Source of the DNA: Paenibacillus xylanexedens
GTDB taxonomy: Bacteria; Bacillota; Bacilli; Paenibacillales; Paenibacillaceae
Direction: 5' to 3'
NCBI RefSeq assembly: GCF_007676705.1
Contig: NZ_VEBF01000005.1
Span: 1-64,000, forward strand
Length of the DNA stretch: 64,000 nt
The stretch's first letter is position 1, and every line of letters begins with the position of its first letter. The translations under genes were made by a program, and so were the position numbers. Below are positions 16,859-26,330 of the stretch, piece by piece. Below the pieces are notes generated by a model. The model was not told the origin of the DNA. It ran no database searches and worked only from the letters and a program-made list of their open reading frames with translations.

Positions 16859-17099
16859 CTAAGTAACAATCATTTTAATATCATCTACCCTATAGCCGTT
16901 AAAACCATCTCGATGAAACGTCATCTGAACTGTTTCTGGCTGCTCTCCTTTCATCACTGTCATTCCCAAAAAACTTAAATGGATCGGATCGGTAACACAT
17001 GAATGTTCATGAATTAATTCCTTATTCGGCTCATCTACTGCTGTAATTGACTTCGTATCGATGATACTTGTGGAGACCCGAGCCGATTAAATTAGGCAT
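16859..17099 (-). pseudogene. Small hypothetical gene broken by a frameshift
   Basis: Reading the minus strand from an ATG at 17099 gives MPNLIGSGL and then runs out of frame; one base away the frame reads STSIIDTKSITAVDEPN and stays open through LSFLGMTVMKGEQPETVQM and GFNGYRVDDIKMIVT to a TAG at 16859. The two together would make a protein of about 79 residues. The second part has the composition of a real protein, but I do not recognise the family. An inverted repeat AGCCGAT/ATCGGCT (17081-17115) spans its 5' end. Either a genuine frameshift or a sequencing error is possible. Confidence 0.5.
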
Positions 17100-17233
17100 T
17101 ACCTCCGGATCGGCTTATGACTGGGAATCGCCCATCAGGTATTTAATCTTTTATTGAGCGGTCTGAATAAAAAGTCGAGATAAGCAGATAAATAACTCAA
17201 ACAAAGGTTTCAGTAGTTTCAAGGAGGATGTTT

Positions 17234-17836
17234 ATGAAGAGATTAATGATGAAGTTCTTATTAGTACTTATTGGGTATGGGATAACAGGAATAATCCCTT
17301 CCATTAGTGCTTATTCTGAAGCTGTATTGCCTAAAGTTGATAAGGAAGCTCACTATCCGATTACGTATTTTGATTCACTAAGTGAAGCAGTTAAAGAATA
17401 TCAAAAATTAACATCTAAAAATCCTGTATTAATACCAACATGGTTACCCAGTGAATCATATTTGAAAAGTATACTCATTGTTGGTGATGGTGCTATTCTA
17501 ACAATGGAATACGTAGGTGAAGATCTGAAAGTTCGAATTCATGTTAATCCACAAATAGAACGGTCAGATTTTAGCAAGAGTAATACAATCAACATAAATG
17601 ATAAAACAAAGGCTGAGTATAAGGAAAACCATTTCCTTTATGCATTGAGTTTTGATAATGAAGGTAGAAATTACATGATTCTTATTGACAAGAAGAATGT
17701 TAAATCAATCAATAATGTTAATTCAATCAATAATATCAGTAAAGATAAAGCAAAAGAGTATATGATTAAGATCGGACAATCCTTAACTCCATTTAAAGGG
17801 AATACTAAATCCATTCAACTAGATCCAAAAAGTTGA
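17234..17836 (+). CDS. Small secreted protein, DUF4367-like
   Basis: About 200 residues with a signal peptide (basic start, hydrophobic LLVLIGYGITGIIPSI, cleavage after SAYSEA or nearby). The mature part starts with an amphipathic segment, then LIPTWLPSESYLKSI, a pattern seen in DUF4367 proteins of Bacillota, several of which are extracytoplasmic partners or sigma-factor-linked proteins. No enzymatic motif is visible. A perfect AAGGAGG (17221-17227) lies six bases before the ATG at 17234, so the ATG at 17228, which abuts it, is not the start. It stands alone, between the frameshifted remnant and the convergent uppP. Confidence 0.75.
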   Translation: MKRLMMKFLLVLIGYGITGIIPSISAYSEAVLPKVDKEAHYPITYFDSLSEAVKEYQKLTSKNPVLIPTWLPSESYLKSILIVGDGAILTMEYVGEDLKVRIHVNPQIERSDFSKSNTININDKTKAEYKENHFLYALSFDNEGRNYMILIDKKNVKSINNVNSINNISKDKAKEYMIKIGQSLTPFKGNTKSIQLDPKS

Positions 17837-17875
17837 TCAAATTTGCTCTGAAAGTCACTCAAATAAGTTAATTCC

Positions 17876-17903
17876 ATTAAACTAACCTGCCCGTTAGCTT
17901 AAT
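17876..17903. terminator. Imperfect palindrome from the dispersed repeat family, between convergent genes
   Basis: ATTAAACTAAC-CTGCCC-GTTAGCTTAAT pairs 10 of 11 bases. It lies between the plus-strand secreted-protein gene and the minus-strand uppP and may serve both as terminator, though the T-tracts are poor. The same core (CTAACCTGCCCGTTAG) begins many of the dispersed repeats. Confidence 0.4.
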
Positions 17904-17959
17904 GAATTTATGGGTGAAATACCGATAAAATAAGAGAGTTTATAAATTATAGTTTACAG

Positions 17960-18763
17960 TTACAGTATGACGATTAAATAGAAAAGGGCTGCTAATCCAA
18001 AACGGTATAGAGCAAACCACTCCAATCGAAGTCGCTTGATCAGTCTAATAAACGTTACTACCGCAATCATAGCCACAAGAAAGGATGTCATAAAGCCAAT
18101 TAACATTAGATAAAAATCGTCTAAACTAAGTAAATCGCGGCTATCATATAAGTCCAACAAGGTAGCACCAAACATAACAGGTACAGAAATAATGAACGTA
18201 AAATCTGCGGCAGCTTTTTGGCTAGTACCGAGCAAAAGTCCACCTGAAATCGTCGAACCCGATCTCGAAAAACCTGGCCACAAAGCTAGACATTGGAATA
18301 AGCCAATCCCAAAAGCTTGTTTGTAACTAATCATATCAATTGTATCAACGCTGGTAGTTCTCTTACTCTGTGCTGCGATGATCATTAACAAACCACCAGC
18401 AACTAAACCAATTAAGACAGGTGTAGGGCCGAATAATTGACTTTTTATAGTGTCCTTTAGTAGAAGATATACGATTAATGCTGGTAACATAGCCAAAATC
18501 ATATGTATTACGTTTAATCCTTTACTTTTTGAAAAGTCCATTTTAATTAAGTTTGACCCAATCTCCATATACCTTTTCCAATAAAGAATTAGAACTGCCA
18601 TCACTGCACCCAACTGTATAACAATTTTAAAGGTTATTGCCGCGTCTCCCTCAAAGTTAAGTAAATTGCCTGCTAAAATAAGATGTCCAGTAGACGATAC
18701 GGGTAAGAATTCAGTTAAGCCTTCTATTATGCCAAGTATTATTGCTTTTATTACATCAGTCAT
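17960..18763 (-). CDS. uppP: Undecaprenyl-diphosphate phosphatase, BacA/UppP family
   Basis: Membrane enzyme that dephosphorylates undecaprenyl diphosphate to recycle the carrier of cell wall synthesis; higher levels confer bacitracin tolerance. The 267-residue product has the usual size and about eight hydrophobic segments. Both signature regions are present: EGLTEFLPVSSTGHLI at residues 14-29 and LWPGFSRSGSTISGGL near 160-175, containing the conserved Glu, His, Arg and Ser residues. AAAGGGG precedes the ATG. It is monocistronic here. Genomes of this group often carry several copies, so it need not be the main one. Confidence 0.96.
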   Translation of the reverse strand: MTDVIKAIILGIIEGLTEFLPVSSTGHLILAGNLLNFEGDAAITFKIVIQLGAVMAVLILYWKRYMEIGSNLIKMDFSKSKGLNVIHMILAMLPALIVYLLLKDTIKSQLFGPTPVLIGLVAGGLLMIIAAQSKRTTSVDTIDMISYKQAFGIGLFQCLALWPGFSRSGSTISGGLLLGTSQKAAADFTFIISVPVMFGATLLDLYDSRDLLSLDDFYLMLIGFMTSFLVAMIAVVTFIRLIKRLRLEWFALYRFGLAALFYLIVIL

Positions 18764-18939
18764 TAGCAGATATCCCCTTTACGAAAATAAACTCGCTTAA
18801 CAAGTTCAAGTATAAGAGTAAATGACTATATATTCCCATCGATTAGCATAACAATATTCATTTCAGTGTGACATTATTGTCACATCATTTAAATGATATA
18901 CAGATCATATTGATGTATCTTGTTAAACTAACCTGCCCT

Positions 18940-19116
18940 TTAGTTGAATAGCGGCAGATTCTTCAGCATTGTCAATGTAATCTCCGCTATCTCGGGATCA
19001 TCTAATTCTGTCATTAGCATTATGTACTGGAGGACGTAGGCGTTCAATGTTCTTGGACTATATCCCTGAATTCGTTTATCAGCCTCATTTAGATACCACA
19101 ACTCACTTAACTTCAT
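18940..19116 (-). CDS. Truncated tyrosine recombinase, N-terminal SAM-like domain only
   Basis: A 58-codon reading frame starts at an ATG (19116) with a very strong GGGGAGG ribosome site and encodes MKLSELWYLNEADKRIQGYS followed by PRTLNAYVLQY and EIAEITLTMLKN. This is the pattern of the N-terminal DNA-binding domain of phage-type integrases (core-binding SAM-like fold). The catalytic domain is missing: the frame ends at a TAA inside a copy of the dispersed repeat (CTAACCTGCCCTTTAGTTGAA). It is either a relic of an integrated element or a short expressed DNA-binding protein. The good translation start argues that loss was recent or that the fragment is kept. Confidence 0.6.
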   Translation of the reverse strand: MKLSELWYLNEADKRIQGYSPRTLNAYVLQYIMLMTELDDPEIAEITLTMLKNLPLFN

Positions 19117-19118
19117 AA

Positions 19119-19173
19119 TAAAACCTCCCCTTAGAAGCTAATACATCTAGGTTTGCTTCCAAAGAGAGGTTTT
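19119..19173. other. Nested inverted repeat before the integrase fragment
   Basis: Outer arms TAAAACCTC/GAGGTTTTA enclose inner arms GAAGC/GCTTC. The outer left arm lies in the leader of the truncated integrase and pairs over its ribosome site, so on the minus strand it could act as a translation-controlling hairpin. It could also be an old recombination site. Confidence 0.4.
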
Positions 19174-19266
19174 AATCTTCTAACCTGCTTTAACTAACGT
19201 CTCTCGGCAAGTATTGCTGGACTTTGTTATTAATACAAGGCTACATGATTACAGATGAAATTATAT

Positions 19267-19299
19267 AACCGTTCCCTGGAGGAAGATTAGGAAACGGCT
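19267..19299 (-). terminator. Possible terminator of the pectin operon
   Basis: An 11-base stem with two mismatches (AACCGTTCCCT / AGGAAACGGCT) lies about 70 bases after the GH43 stop. The T-tract on the minus strand is weak, so the call is tentative. The surrounding 19174-19370 shows no gene. Confidence 0.35.
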
Positions 19300-19370
19300 A
19301 CAGTTTGAATGTTGTCTTGGTATATTGTTAACTTGAGGTGATTACCTGAAGAATAGCATTCAGTTAAAAC

Positions 19371-20975
19371 TCAATCCCCTTTGTAATCAAACCAATCAAA
19401 ATCAACAAAAGAAGAATTTGTGATCTCGTAGTGTAATTGATCAACACTGTCTACTGAGTTTAAATCGACTTGTGTGCTCGCATACATGCCGATGTATGTT
19501 CCCGTAAATCCCCCAGCACGATCCGTACTGAGCAACCGACCATCGGCATTTTCGACTAACACTTCCCATTCCTCAACATTAGTTAAACGATAATAAAAAC
19601 TGTATTGCTGTTGTTGAGCCTCCACTTTCAACTGGATGATGCTGGTGTTCCAAGGTATTGAACCCAGCAGCCTTTCCTCACCATTTTCGCGCTCCACAAG
19701 TTGAATGACAGGCTCTCCTTGTTTTAGTGTTAACTCAAATCGAAAATGGTGATCCGCGTTATGAAAAAGAGTAAGACCGGCTGCTTCTCCTTCATGTTGC
19801 GGTTTGAATTCCAGTTGTGTTGCTGCGTAGAAGCACAAATGTTGTTGACGGCGTCCCACAAATGCCGGGTTTCCTGAATCCGTCAGTTGGTCGCTTTTCA
19901 ATCTTAATCGCAAATGTCCCGGTCGCTGAGTTAAGCTCCAGAACTCGCCGCGCGGAGTTCGCAGGAAATTCCACTCTGGAGACAAACGGGCCTCGTCGAA
20001 ATCCTCTCTAACAGGTGTATTTGGCCACTTCATTTCAGGCAAGTCTGGCGATATTGTTTCCAGTTCCAGTCTGCCAACACCCGGACTGACAACGGGCCAC
20101 TCCTCTTCCCATCGAACAGGAGTCAGGAATGTTTCCCGACCCAGGTTCCGGTAATATCCTCCAGCCGTTCTGGATGCAAGGCAAAACAACCACCAGTCGC
20201 CTTGCTGGGTCTCAATTAATTCGGCATGGCCTACATTCACGATTGGATAATCTCTACCAAGATGCCGATGTGTGAGAATTGGATTGGCTCGGTGACCTTC
20301 AAAGGGACCTGTGATGTTGCGGCTTCGTGCAATCGTTACCGCATGTGTATGGCCGGTTCCTCCTTCTGCAATTAACAGGTAATACCAGTCATCTTTTCTA
20401 TAGATATGAGGTCCTTCCTGAGCATGGGCAACTTTGAGCGCCCCCTGCCAGATGCTCACTTTTTCACCAACAAGCCTGCCCTGCTTCAAATCAATTTCCT
20501 GGAGCCAGATATCCATATGTTTGGGATAGTCCTGTCCAGCTGGTGGGATTCGATTCCCGGTGTAATAGGTTCGCCCGTCTTCGTCAAAGAAAAGTGACGG
20601 ATCAATACCTGGCGCATCATCCAGCCATATCGGATCAGACCAGTCACCTGACGGATCAGTAGTAGTTACATAGAAGTTATGTTCCTTCTTTTCGTTATCA
20701 ACAAATGTAGTAATCATATAGAATGTGCCGTTATGATAACGAATCGTTGGAGCCCATATGCCCCGAGAAGGCATAATCCCATCCAAATTAAGCTGTGAAG
20801 TACGATCAAGAACATGGCCTAGCTGCTGCCAATGAACCAGATCTTTACTATGGAATAACGGTACGCCCGGAAAATATTCAAAACTGGACGTAACGAGATA
20901 ATAATCTTCTCCTACACGAATGGCCGACGGGTCTGGATGAAATCCCGGCAACACAGGGTTGCGAAATGTTTTCAC
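19371..20975 (-). CDS. GH43 glycoside hydrolase, beta-xylosidase / alpha-L-arabinofuranosidase type
   Basis: Cytoplasmic enzyme (534 residues, no signal peptide) of the XynB-like group: an N-terminal five-bladed propeller (about 1-310) and a C-terminal beta-sandwich (about 330-525). The family's three acidic residues are D15 in GFHPDPSAIR, D125 in GIDPSLFF and E187 in HAQEGPHIYRK. It would remove xylose or arabinose from imported oligosaccharides; its place behind pectinolytic genes suggests side chains of rhamnogalacturonan or xylogalacturonan. The GTG start has AAGGAG eight bases upstream. It is the last gene of the minus-strand pectin operon. Confidence 0.92.
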   Translation of the reverse strand: MKTFRNPVLPGFHPDPSAIRVGEDYYLVTSSFEYFPGVPLFHSKDLVHWQQLGHVLDRTSQLNLDGIMPSRGIWAPTIRYHNGTFYMITTFVDNEKKEHNFYVTTTDPSGDWSDPIWLDDAPGIDPSLFFDEDGRTYYTGNRIPPAGQDYPKHMDIWLQEIDLKQGRLVGEKVSIWQGALKVAHAQEGPHIYRKDDWYYLLIAEGGTGHTHAVTIARSRNITGPFEGHRANPILTHRHLGRDYPIVNVGHAELIETQQGDWWLFCLASRTAGGYYRNLGRETFLTPVRWEEEWPVVSPGVGRLELETISPDLPEMKWPNTPVREDFDEARLSPEWNFLRTPRGEFWSLTQRPGHLRLRLKSDQLTDSGNPAFVGRRQQHLCFYAATQLEFKPQHEGEAAGLTLFHNADHHFRFELTLKQGEPVIQLVERENGEERLLGSIPWNTSIIQLKVEAQQQQYSFYYRLTNVEEWEVLVENADGRLLSTDRAGGFTGTYIGMYASTQVDLNSVDSVDQLHYEITNSSFVDFDWFDYKGD

Positions 20976-20999
20976 GTGAAGTTCTCCTTCATTAATATG

Positions 21000-23900
21000 T
21001 TATGGATTATCGATCTCAGCATTCTCTTGCACGATTGAAAGTTCTAAAGCCGGATTCCAATCATCCGCTCCTGCAAAGAGCTGGTCAGGCAGATACTTCT
21101 CTGCTTCTTCTGCAGTCAACTGAGTCGTCCAGTTAAAACGTGCTTTGGGAGTCGCTCCAGGCCCATAACTGGCAAATTCGGCAAAACGTGCCGTACGTTC
21201 ATTATCCAAGTTACTCCAGTTATTCCATCCGGATGAACTGATGTGATTATCCATATAGCTGTTGATATAGACTACATTGGCATAAGGTCTCCACGGTCTG
21301 CCAAGAGGTATCGTACCAGCAAGACCTGATTCGCCAGTAATGCGGCTATTCAGGAATATATAACCAGACTTCTCTTCCGCAGTGGATGCTGCTGTAACGT
21401 AACCACTGCTTAAGCTGTGAATGACGCTGTTCTCAAACAATGCAGTTGCATTGCCAAAGATAAAGTCGACATCACCTTCAATATAACTGTCCACATAATA
21501 TTGTCTTCCATCGTTTACATAGAGTGTGTCCTGCCATCCCTTTAGGCTAACGTCCCGGAATACCAGACGATCACCGCGAGCTAACAGAGCAACCGCTTGA
21601 CCTGCATTGTCGCCAGCATCATTCTGTATTGTCAGATGCTCAGCCGTAAAATCGTTTGTCTGCACCCGAAAGCTATAGCTGCCTGAGGTGCCGAGAGGAT
21701 TGCCGGATGAATCCAATGTGCTGGCAGAATCACCATAGATCAGCACAGTACCCTCCCGGCTCTCGCCAATGATTCGCAGATGTTTTTTGCTGGACGGTAC
21801 ATCCAGCTTCTCACGGTAGACTCCGTCCTTGATTCGTATGATGGTAGGAAGCGTGCTATTGTCAGGAACCGCATGAATGGCTTCCTGAACCTGTTCATAT
21901 TGTGCACTTCCATCAGATGACACTGTTAGAACGGGTGCAGGAATTTCAGATATTGGAGCGGACGACATGCTCTCGCCAACTTCATTAAACGAAGTAATGA
22001 CGTAATAGTAGGCAGTGCCATTGATTAACTGTGTATCAGAAAATGAAGTATCATCTACACTGGAAGCTACAGTAACGAACGGCCCTTCGGGTGATTCACT
22101 TCGTTTCACTGCATAATACTCAGCTCCCTCGGCTTCTTGCCAAGCAAGAGAGATTGTACTTTCATCTGGCTCTGCACGAATCTCCGACGGAGGCTGAGGC
22201 CTACCATCATCCAATGCTGGTCGAGTGCCAGCGGCTGCGGAGTCAAGGCTTCGTGTACCTTGAGCAAGTGCAGTCACCTTGTAATAATAGGGCTTACCGT
22301 TCACTAGTCCTGTATCCAGATAGGAAGTTCCAGATTCCTGATCAGCAATGACTTCGTAAGTTCCAGTCACGGACGTTGCACGCTTGATCACGTAAGTCGA
22401 AGCTCCTTCTATAGCTTCCCACGTGATAGAAACGGATTCGGGAAGAGGCTCTACTGTGACTTTAGGGGTAGATAGAGCCATGGTCGGTGTTACAGCAACA
22501 GGGGCAGAATCTGCTCCCTCTCCTCCAATACCAGTGGCAGATACGACGTAATAGTAGGTCGTTCCATTATCCAGTCCCCCATCCCGAAACGTAGGAACAG
22601 ACGTACGAGACGCCACAGTTGTATACGGGCCTTCAGCCTGCAAACTTCGTTTTACTGTATAGTAGTTAGCTGCTTCGACTTTTTCCCACGTTAATTCTGC
22701 TTGTGCATTTCTAGCAACAGCCATCAGACTCTTAGGCACTTCCGGCCGCACAGCATCCTCCGAGGGTGTCACTGAAGACGTATTCGAGTTGCTGCTCTCG
22801 CCCAAAGGACCAACGGCCGTCACGACATATGTGTAGGTCGTTCCATTGGTGACCTCTTCGTCAATGTAGGTTGTCTCAGTTAATTCAGAAGCAATCAATT
22901 CATAGTCGTTCTCGGACTGGATACTACGCTTTACATTGTACGTAGAAGCTCCATCCGCTTCCTCCCAGTGTAATCTCACCATACCATTGCCTGGCTCCGA
23001 GCGTAGCCCTTTAGGAGAACTAACTGGTTCAACATAGAGTTTTACATTGTCATAGAACAACGTTCCTTTACCCGTGCCTGGTGTTCTGGCAAACATTCGT
23101 CCAACACCATCAGCAGCCACATCGGCCTGGAACGGCACATTATCTGCGACGCGCACATCATCAACGTATATATCCGCTTTTTGCGAGGCTACATTGCCAA
23201 CGATCTTGAAGCTGTACCAGCGGTTATTGACCGGTGCATCCATTAATTTGTAATCTTTGCCGTCTTTTTTGTAAATTAGCGTATATTGGTCCTCTGCTAC
23301 CGGAGCAGAAGGTTTGCGTAGCTCGATGGAGAGTGCGGTGCGACTTCCCGTTCCATTTTGCAATTGCAGTACCGTTGATGTGCCAGGCCAGCCTTGAGAC
23401 ATAATATCAGCTTCAAACACAAAGCTGTCCCGTTGTGCTGGAAAGGATCTCACGAATTGAGAAATGCCAACCCCATTGTCGTACAGCATGAGCGCTTTAG
23501 AAGATGAGTTCCCCGTTGTTCCTGTAGGAACAGGCGTCACAACGACTTTGAGATCGGCTGTCTGTGGATCAGGTAATACAGTGTAACTTGCTGGGGTTGT
23601 ATTTATTTCGATATCCTCAAAATCATCATTTATATCATGAATTGTCTCCGGCTCTCCTTCCGCTGATGCACTAGCTTCATTTGAGTAGAAGCTTGTGCCA
23701 TGATCATTCGTAGCCTTTACAGCGTAATAATAGGATTTACCTACAGTTAGATTGGGATCTGTGTAGCTGGTGATCGTGATACCCTCTTGCTGCAAAGTGT
23801 ATGGCCCACCAGGAATCTCTGATCTATATATCGAATAAGAGTCCGCACTTTGCACTTCATCCCAATGTAAGTGAATGGACTTGAGATTTGGCTCAGCTAC

Positions 23901-26105
23901 AAGTTCAGTGGGTGCTATTGGGAAATCAGCAGGCAACTCCTGAACAGATGCATTGGAGAAAACAGATGTATTGAGCTTATCAACTTCATCATCCGGTTTG
24001 GAAGCATCGGCTGCCAATCCGATATAGACCGTTTCGTCTGCTGGGAATGATTGTGAATCGATAACAAACCAGTCGTTACCATCCTGGGATACGAGTGAGT
24101 TCACTTGATCCCCAAGTCGCACAAGCTTTACCCAATACGGGAGTGTAACCATACCACCTTTTTCCTGATGTACAACTTCGTTACCTGCTCCATCACGAAC
24201 GAGGCTAACTGCTTGTTGTCCACCCTTCACATAAGTGACCATGGCGGCAATAAACGGGGATGACGCATTCAGACTTTTACGAATCATGACACCTGCTTCC
24301 GCACCATCATCGGTAGCTGTCACCTGATCAACTCTAGCTACAATCTCACCATTGCCTTCTAAGGCTTGGTAAGCATAGTGGAAATGATCCGTCTCTCCAC
24401 TGATATCTCCAGCTGATTTTACCGTAACGTCAGTATCGTTAGCTCCCAATTGGGTATGACCCGTAATGCCCGGTTCTCCAATATCGGTGGATGACCAAGG
24501 GGCAATACTGTTCTGCTTGTGAACATGTACCGTGACATTGTTGGACTGCGTTGAAGTACCTGATTCATCAATTGCTCGGGCAGTGAGATAATGTGTGCCA
24601 TCCTGCACATTTTCCCAAGTCAACGTGTAAGGCGCTGTATCATCTTCCCCCAGTTTCACATCGTTTTGGTAAAATTCCACTTTGGCAATGCTACCGTCAG
24701 CATCAGAGGCAAAAGCAGTGATCTCAACGGAAGAGCCTTCTGTCTGAACGGTATGGTTGGCAGGTGATTGAATTTCAACCGTAGGATTAATAGATCCATT
24801 GCCAGCAATGCTGTTCAGATATACTTCCAGATAGGTATAACCTGATTCATGTATCTCATTGCGGTCAGCAGAATCATTAGGATCGAGTCCCATGCTGATC
24901 TCCCATTCGTCAGGCATACCGTCATGATCAGAGTCAACCAGAGCTGACGTCGTTTCCTCGAACTCAAGGTAACCCCCGACTTCCTTTTGCGAATTAATAT
25001 GTTGTCCGGTGCGATTCTTCACATCATTTACGATTCGTGCATCGATGGCGTCTCGTCTTGGCAGACTTGCACCTGCCTTTGCAAGGACTTGCTCATAGGC
25101 TATCTCTGCATCGTCAATGGATGCGGGATTAGCCATCTGCACTGGCGAGAGTAGTTTGGAATCTGGATTCGCAAGTTCACCCACACCTAACCAGTTGTCC
25201 GCTGTGACATCGGGATAACCGTCCACGACATTGCCACTCACATGTATACGTGTATCAGGGCCAACATCGAGGAAAATTTGATCCCGGGCGTTGCGATACG
25301 TATTCGGACCATATTTATAATAGTTATTCATGAGGTTATAATTGCCTTCCTCACCGCCATAAGCAGAGAAGAACCCCCAATTATAGACAATATTGTTGTA
25401 GGACTCGGTATTAAAACCAGGAGCTCCTGCAAATCTTGGGTTACGGCTCACATTGTGAGCAATGATATTGTGATGGTAAGACGTGTTGTTCCCGCCCCAG
25501 ATGCCTGCATATCCATGTCGACCCTTCTGATGCGTGGTCATCAGCATGCTCTCAGCAATGACAGACCACTGCACAGTTGTATTCTCGTTGGCGTACATAC
25601 TCAGCACTTCATCGACAGACCAGGTAAACGATGAGTGGTCGATCATAATGTTTTTGTGGTATCGCCCGCCAAATACGTCATCCTCACTTGGGTGCTTATC
25701 CCCGAGCCGAAAGCGCATATGTCTGACGATAATGTTATCCGCTTGGAATGTAGTCCAATAATCCGATACGGTGATGCCTTCTCCTGGAGCTGTCTGTCCA
25801 GCAATCGTGATATTAGAACCGGTAATCGCCAGAGGGGATTCCAGATGAATCGTTCCTCCCACTCTGAATACAACGGTTGTATCGCTGTGACTAACGGCAT
25901 CTCGAAGAGATCCGGGGCCGGAATCGGAGAGGGTGGTGACTTCATACACCGATCCTCCCCTACCACCTGTTACGTACTTACCGCCACCTTCAGCACCGGG
26001 AAATGCGGGTAATAATGGAGTAGCTTCATCTTCTGCAGCAACCATACCTGGTAGCACACTAAATAACATTGCAACGACCAATACGAATGATACAATTCTT
26101 TTCAA
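21000..26105 (-). CDS. Secreted bifunctional pectate lyase (PL1-like) and pectinesterase (CE8) with Ig/FN3 linkers
   Basis: 1701 residues. A signal peptide ends near AVAAEDE; then a right-handed beta-helix lyase domain (about 30-360; AFPGAEGGGKYVTGGRGG, RHMRFRLGDK, DHSSFTWSVDE), a calcium-binding DSDHDGMPDEWE loop (about 390), an Ig-like domain (440-530), a DUF1349/LamG-like domain (535-725), FN3 (732-815), a second LamG-like domain (828-1025), four FN3 repeats (1028-1385), and a C-terminal pectinesterase (about 1395-1690) with its GWQDTLYV, GDVDFIFGNA and LGRPWRPYANV motifs holding the two Asp and the Arg. De-esterification and cleavage in one chain suits methylated pectin. TTG start with AGGAGG eight bases before. 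No wall anchor is seen. Confidence 0.93.
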   Translation of the reverse strand: MKRIVSFVLVVAMLFSVLPGMVAAEDEATPLLPAFPGAEGGGKYVTGGRGGSVYEVTTLSDSGPGSLRDAVSHSDTTVVFRVGGTIHLESPLAITGSNITIAGQTAPGEGITVSDYWTTFQADNIIVRHMRFRLGDKHPSEDDVFGGRYHKNIMIDHSSFTWSVDEVLSMYANENTTVQWSVIAESMLMTTHQKGRHGYAGIWGGNNTSYHHNIIAHNVSRNPRFAGAPGFNTESYNNIVYNWGFFSAYGGEEGNYNLMNNYYKYGPNTYRNARDQIFLDVGPDTRIHVSGNVVDGYPDVTADNWLGVGELANPDSKLLSPVQMANPASIDDAEIAYEQVLAKAGASLPRRDAIDARIVNDVKNRTGQHINSQKEVGGYLEFEETTSALVDSDHDGMPDEWEISMGLDPNDSADRNEIHESGYTYLEVYLNSIAGNGSINPTVEIQSPANHTVQTEGSSVEITAFASDADGSIAKVEFYQNDVKLGEDDTAPYTLTWENVQDGTHYLTARAIDESGTSTQSNNVTVHVHKQNSIAPWSSTDIGEPGITGHTQLGANDTDVTVKSAGDISGETDHFHYAYQALEGNGEIVARVDQVTATDDGAEAGVMIRKSLNASSPFIAAMVTYVKGGQQAVSLVRDGAGNEVVHQEKGGMVTLPYWVKLVRLGDQVNSLVSQDGNDWFVIDSQSFPADETVYIGLAADASKPDDEVDKLNTSVFSNASVQELPADFPIAPTELVAEPNLKSIHLHWDEVQSADSYSIYRSEIPGGPYTLQQEGITITSYTDPNLTVGKSYYYAVKATNDHGTSFYSNEASASAEGEPETIHDINDDFEDIEINTTPASYTVLPDPQTADLKVVVTPVPTGTTGNSSSKALMLYDNGVGISQFVRSFPAQRDSFVFEADIMSQGWPGTSTVLQLQNGTGSRTALSIELRKPSAPVAEDQYTLIYKKDGKDYKLMDAPVNNRWYSFKIVGNVASQKADIYVDDVRVADNVPFQADVAADGVGRMFARTPGTGKGTLFYDNVKLYVEPVSSPKGLRSEPGNGMVRLHWEEADGASTYNVKRSIQSENDYELIASELTETTYIDEEVTNGTTYTYVVTAVGPLGESSNSNTSSVTPSEDAVRPEVPKSLMAVARNAQAELTWEKVEAANYYTVKRSLQAEGPYTTVASRTSVPTFRDGGLDNGTTYYYVVSATGIGGEGADSAPVAVTPTMALSTPKVTVEPLPESVSITWEAIEGASTYVIKRATSVTGTYEVIADQESGTSYLDTGLVNGKPYYYKVTALAQGTRSLDSAAAGTRPALDDGRPQPPSEIRAEPDESTISLAWQEAEGAEYYAVKRSESPEGPFVTVASSVDDTSFSDTQLINGTAYYYVITSFNEVGESMSSAPISEIPAPVLTVSSDGSAQYEQVQEAIHAVPDNSTLPTIIRIKDGVYREKLDVPSSKKHLRIIGESREGTVLIYGDSASTLDSSGNPLGTSGSYSFRVQTNDFTAEHLTIQNDAGDNAGQAVALLARGDRLVFRDVSLKGWQDTLYVNDGRQYYVDSYIEGDVDFIFGNATALFENSVIHSLSSGYVTAASTAEEKSGYIFLNSRITGESGLAGTIPLGRPWRPYANVVYINSYMDNHISSSGWNNWSNLDNERTARFAEFASYGPGATPKARFNWTTQLTAEEAEKYLPDQLFAGADDWNPALELSIVQENAEIDNP

Positions 26106-26215
26106 CGAATCTTCCTCCTCCGGTTTACATGTATTTGTGCAGATGTTACCCCACTGAGAACCAGATGCTCATGCAGTAAATCTTTCTGTTACCTGGCATC
26201 ACCTCCTCAACATTA

Positions 26216-26229
26216 TGTAAGCGTTATCA
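26216..26229. promoter_or_regulatory. cre (CcpA) site before the pectate lyase/pectinesterase gene
   Basis: TGTAAGCGTTATCA matches the consensus TGWAANCGNTNWCA at all 14 positions. It lies 111 bases before the start of the large pectinase gene, between that gene and the hairpin that follows the GH105 gene. Confidence 0.65.
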
Positions 26230-26246
26230 GTAAAAAAAAGTGCGAA

Positions 26247-26316
26247 AACCGGTTGTAATCCGAAACCTATCCGTATTCTTCCTGCGATCACGTTCTAGGT
26301 TTCCGATACACCGGTT
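26247..26316 (-). terminator. Long stem-loop between GH105 and pectinase genes
   Basis: Left arm AACCGGT..CCGAAACCTA and right arm TAGGTTTCCG..ACCGGTT pair over 17 bases with a small internal bulge, around a 26-base loop. On the minus strand it is followed by TTTTCGCACTTTTTTTT. It probably ends or weakens transcription from the importer/GH105 unit, so the pectinase may need its own promoter in 26106-26246. Confidence 0.6.
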
Positions 26317-26330
26317 CTCGTCATAGGCAA

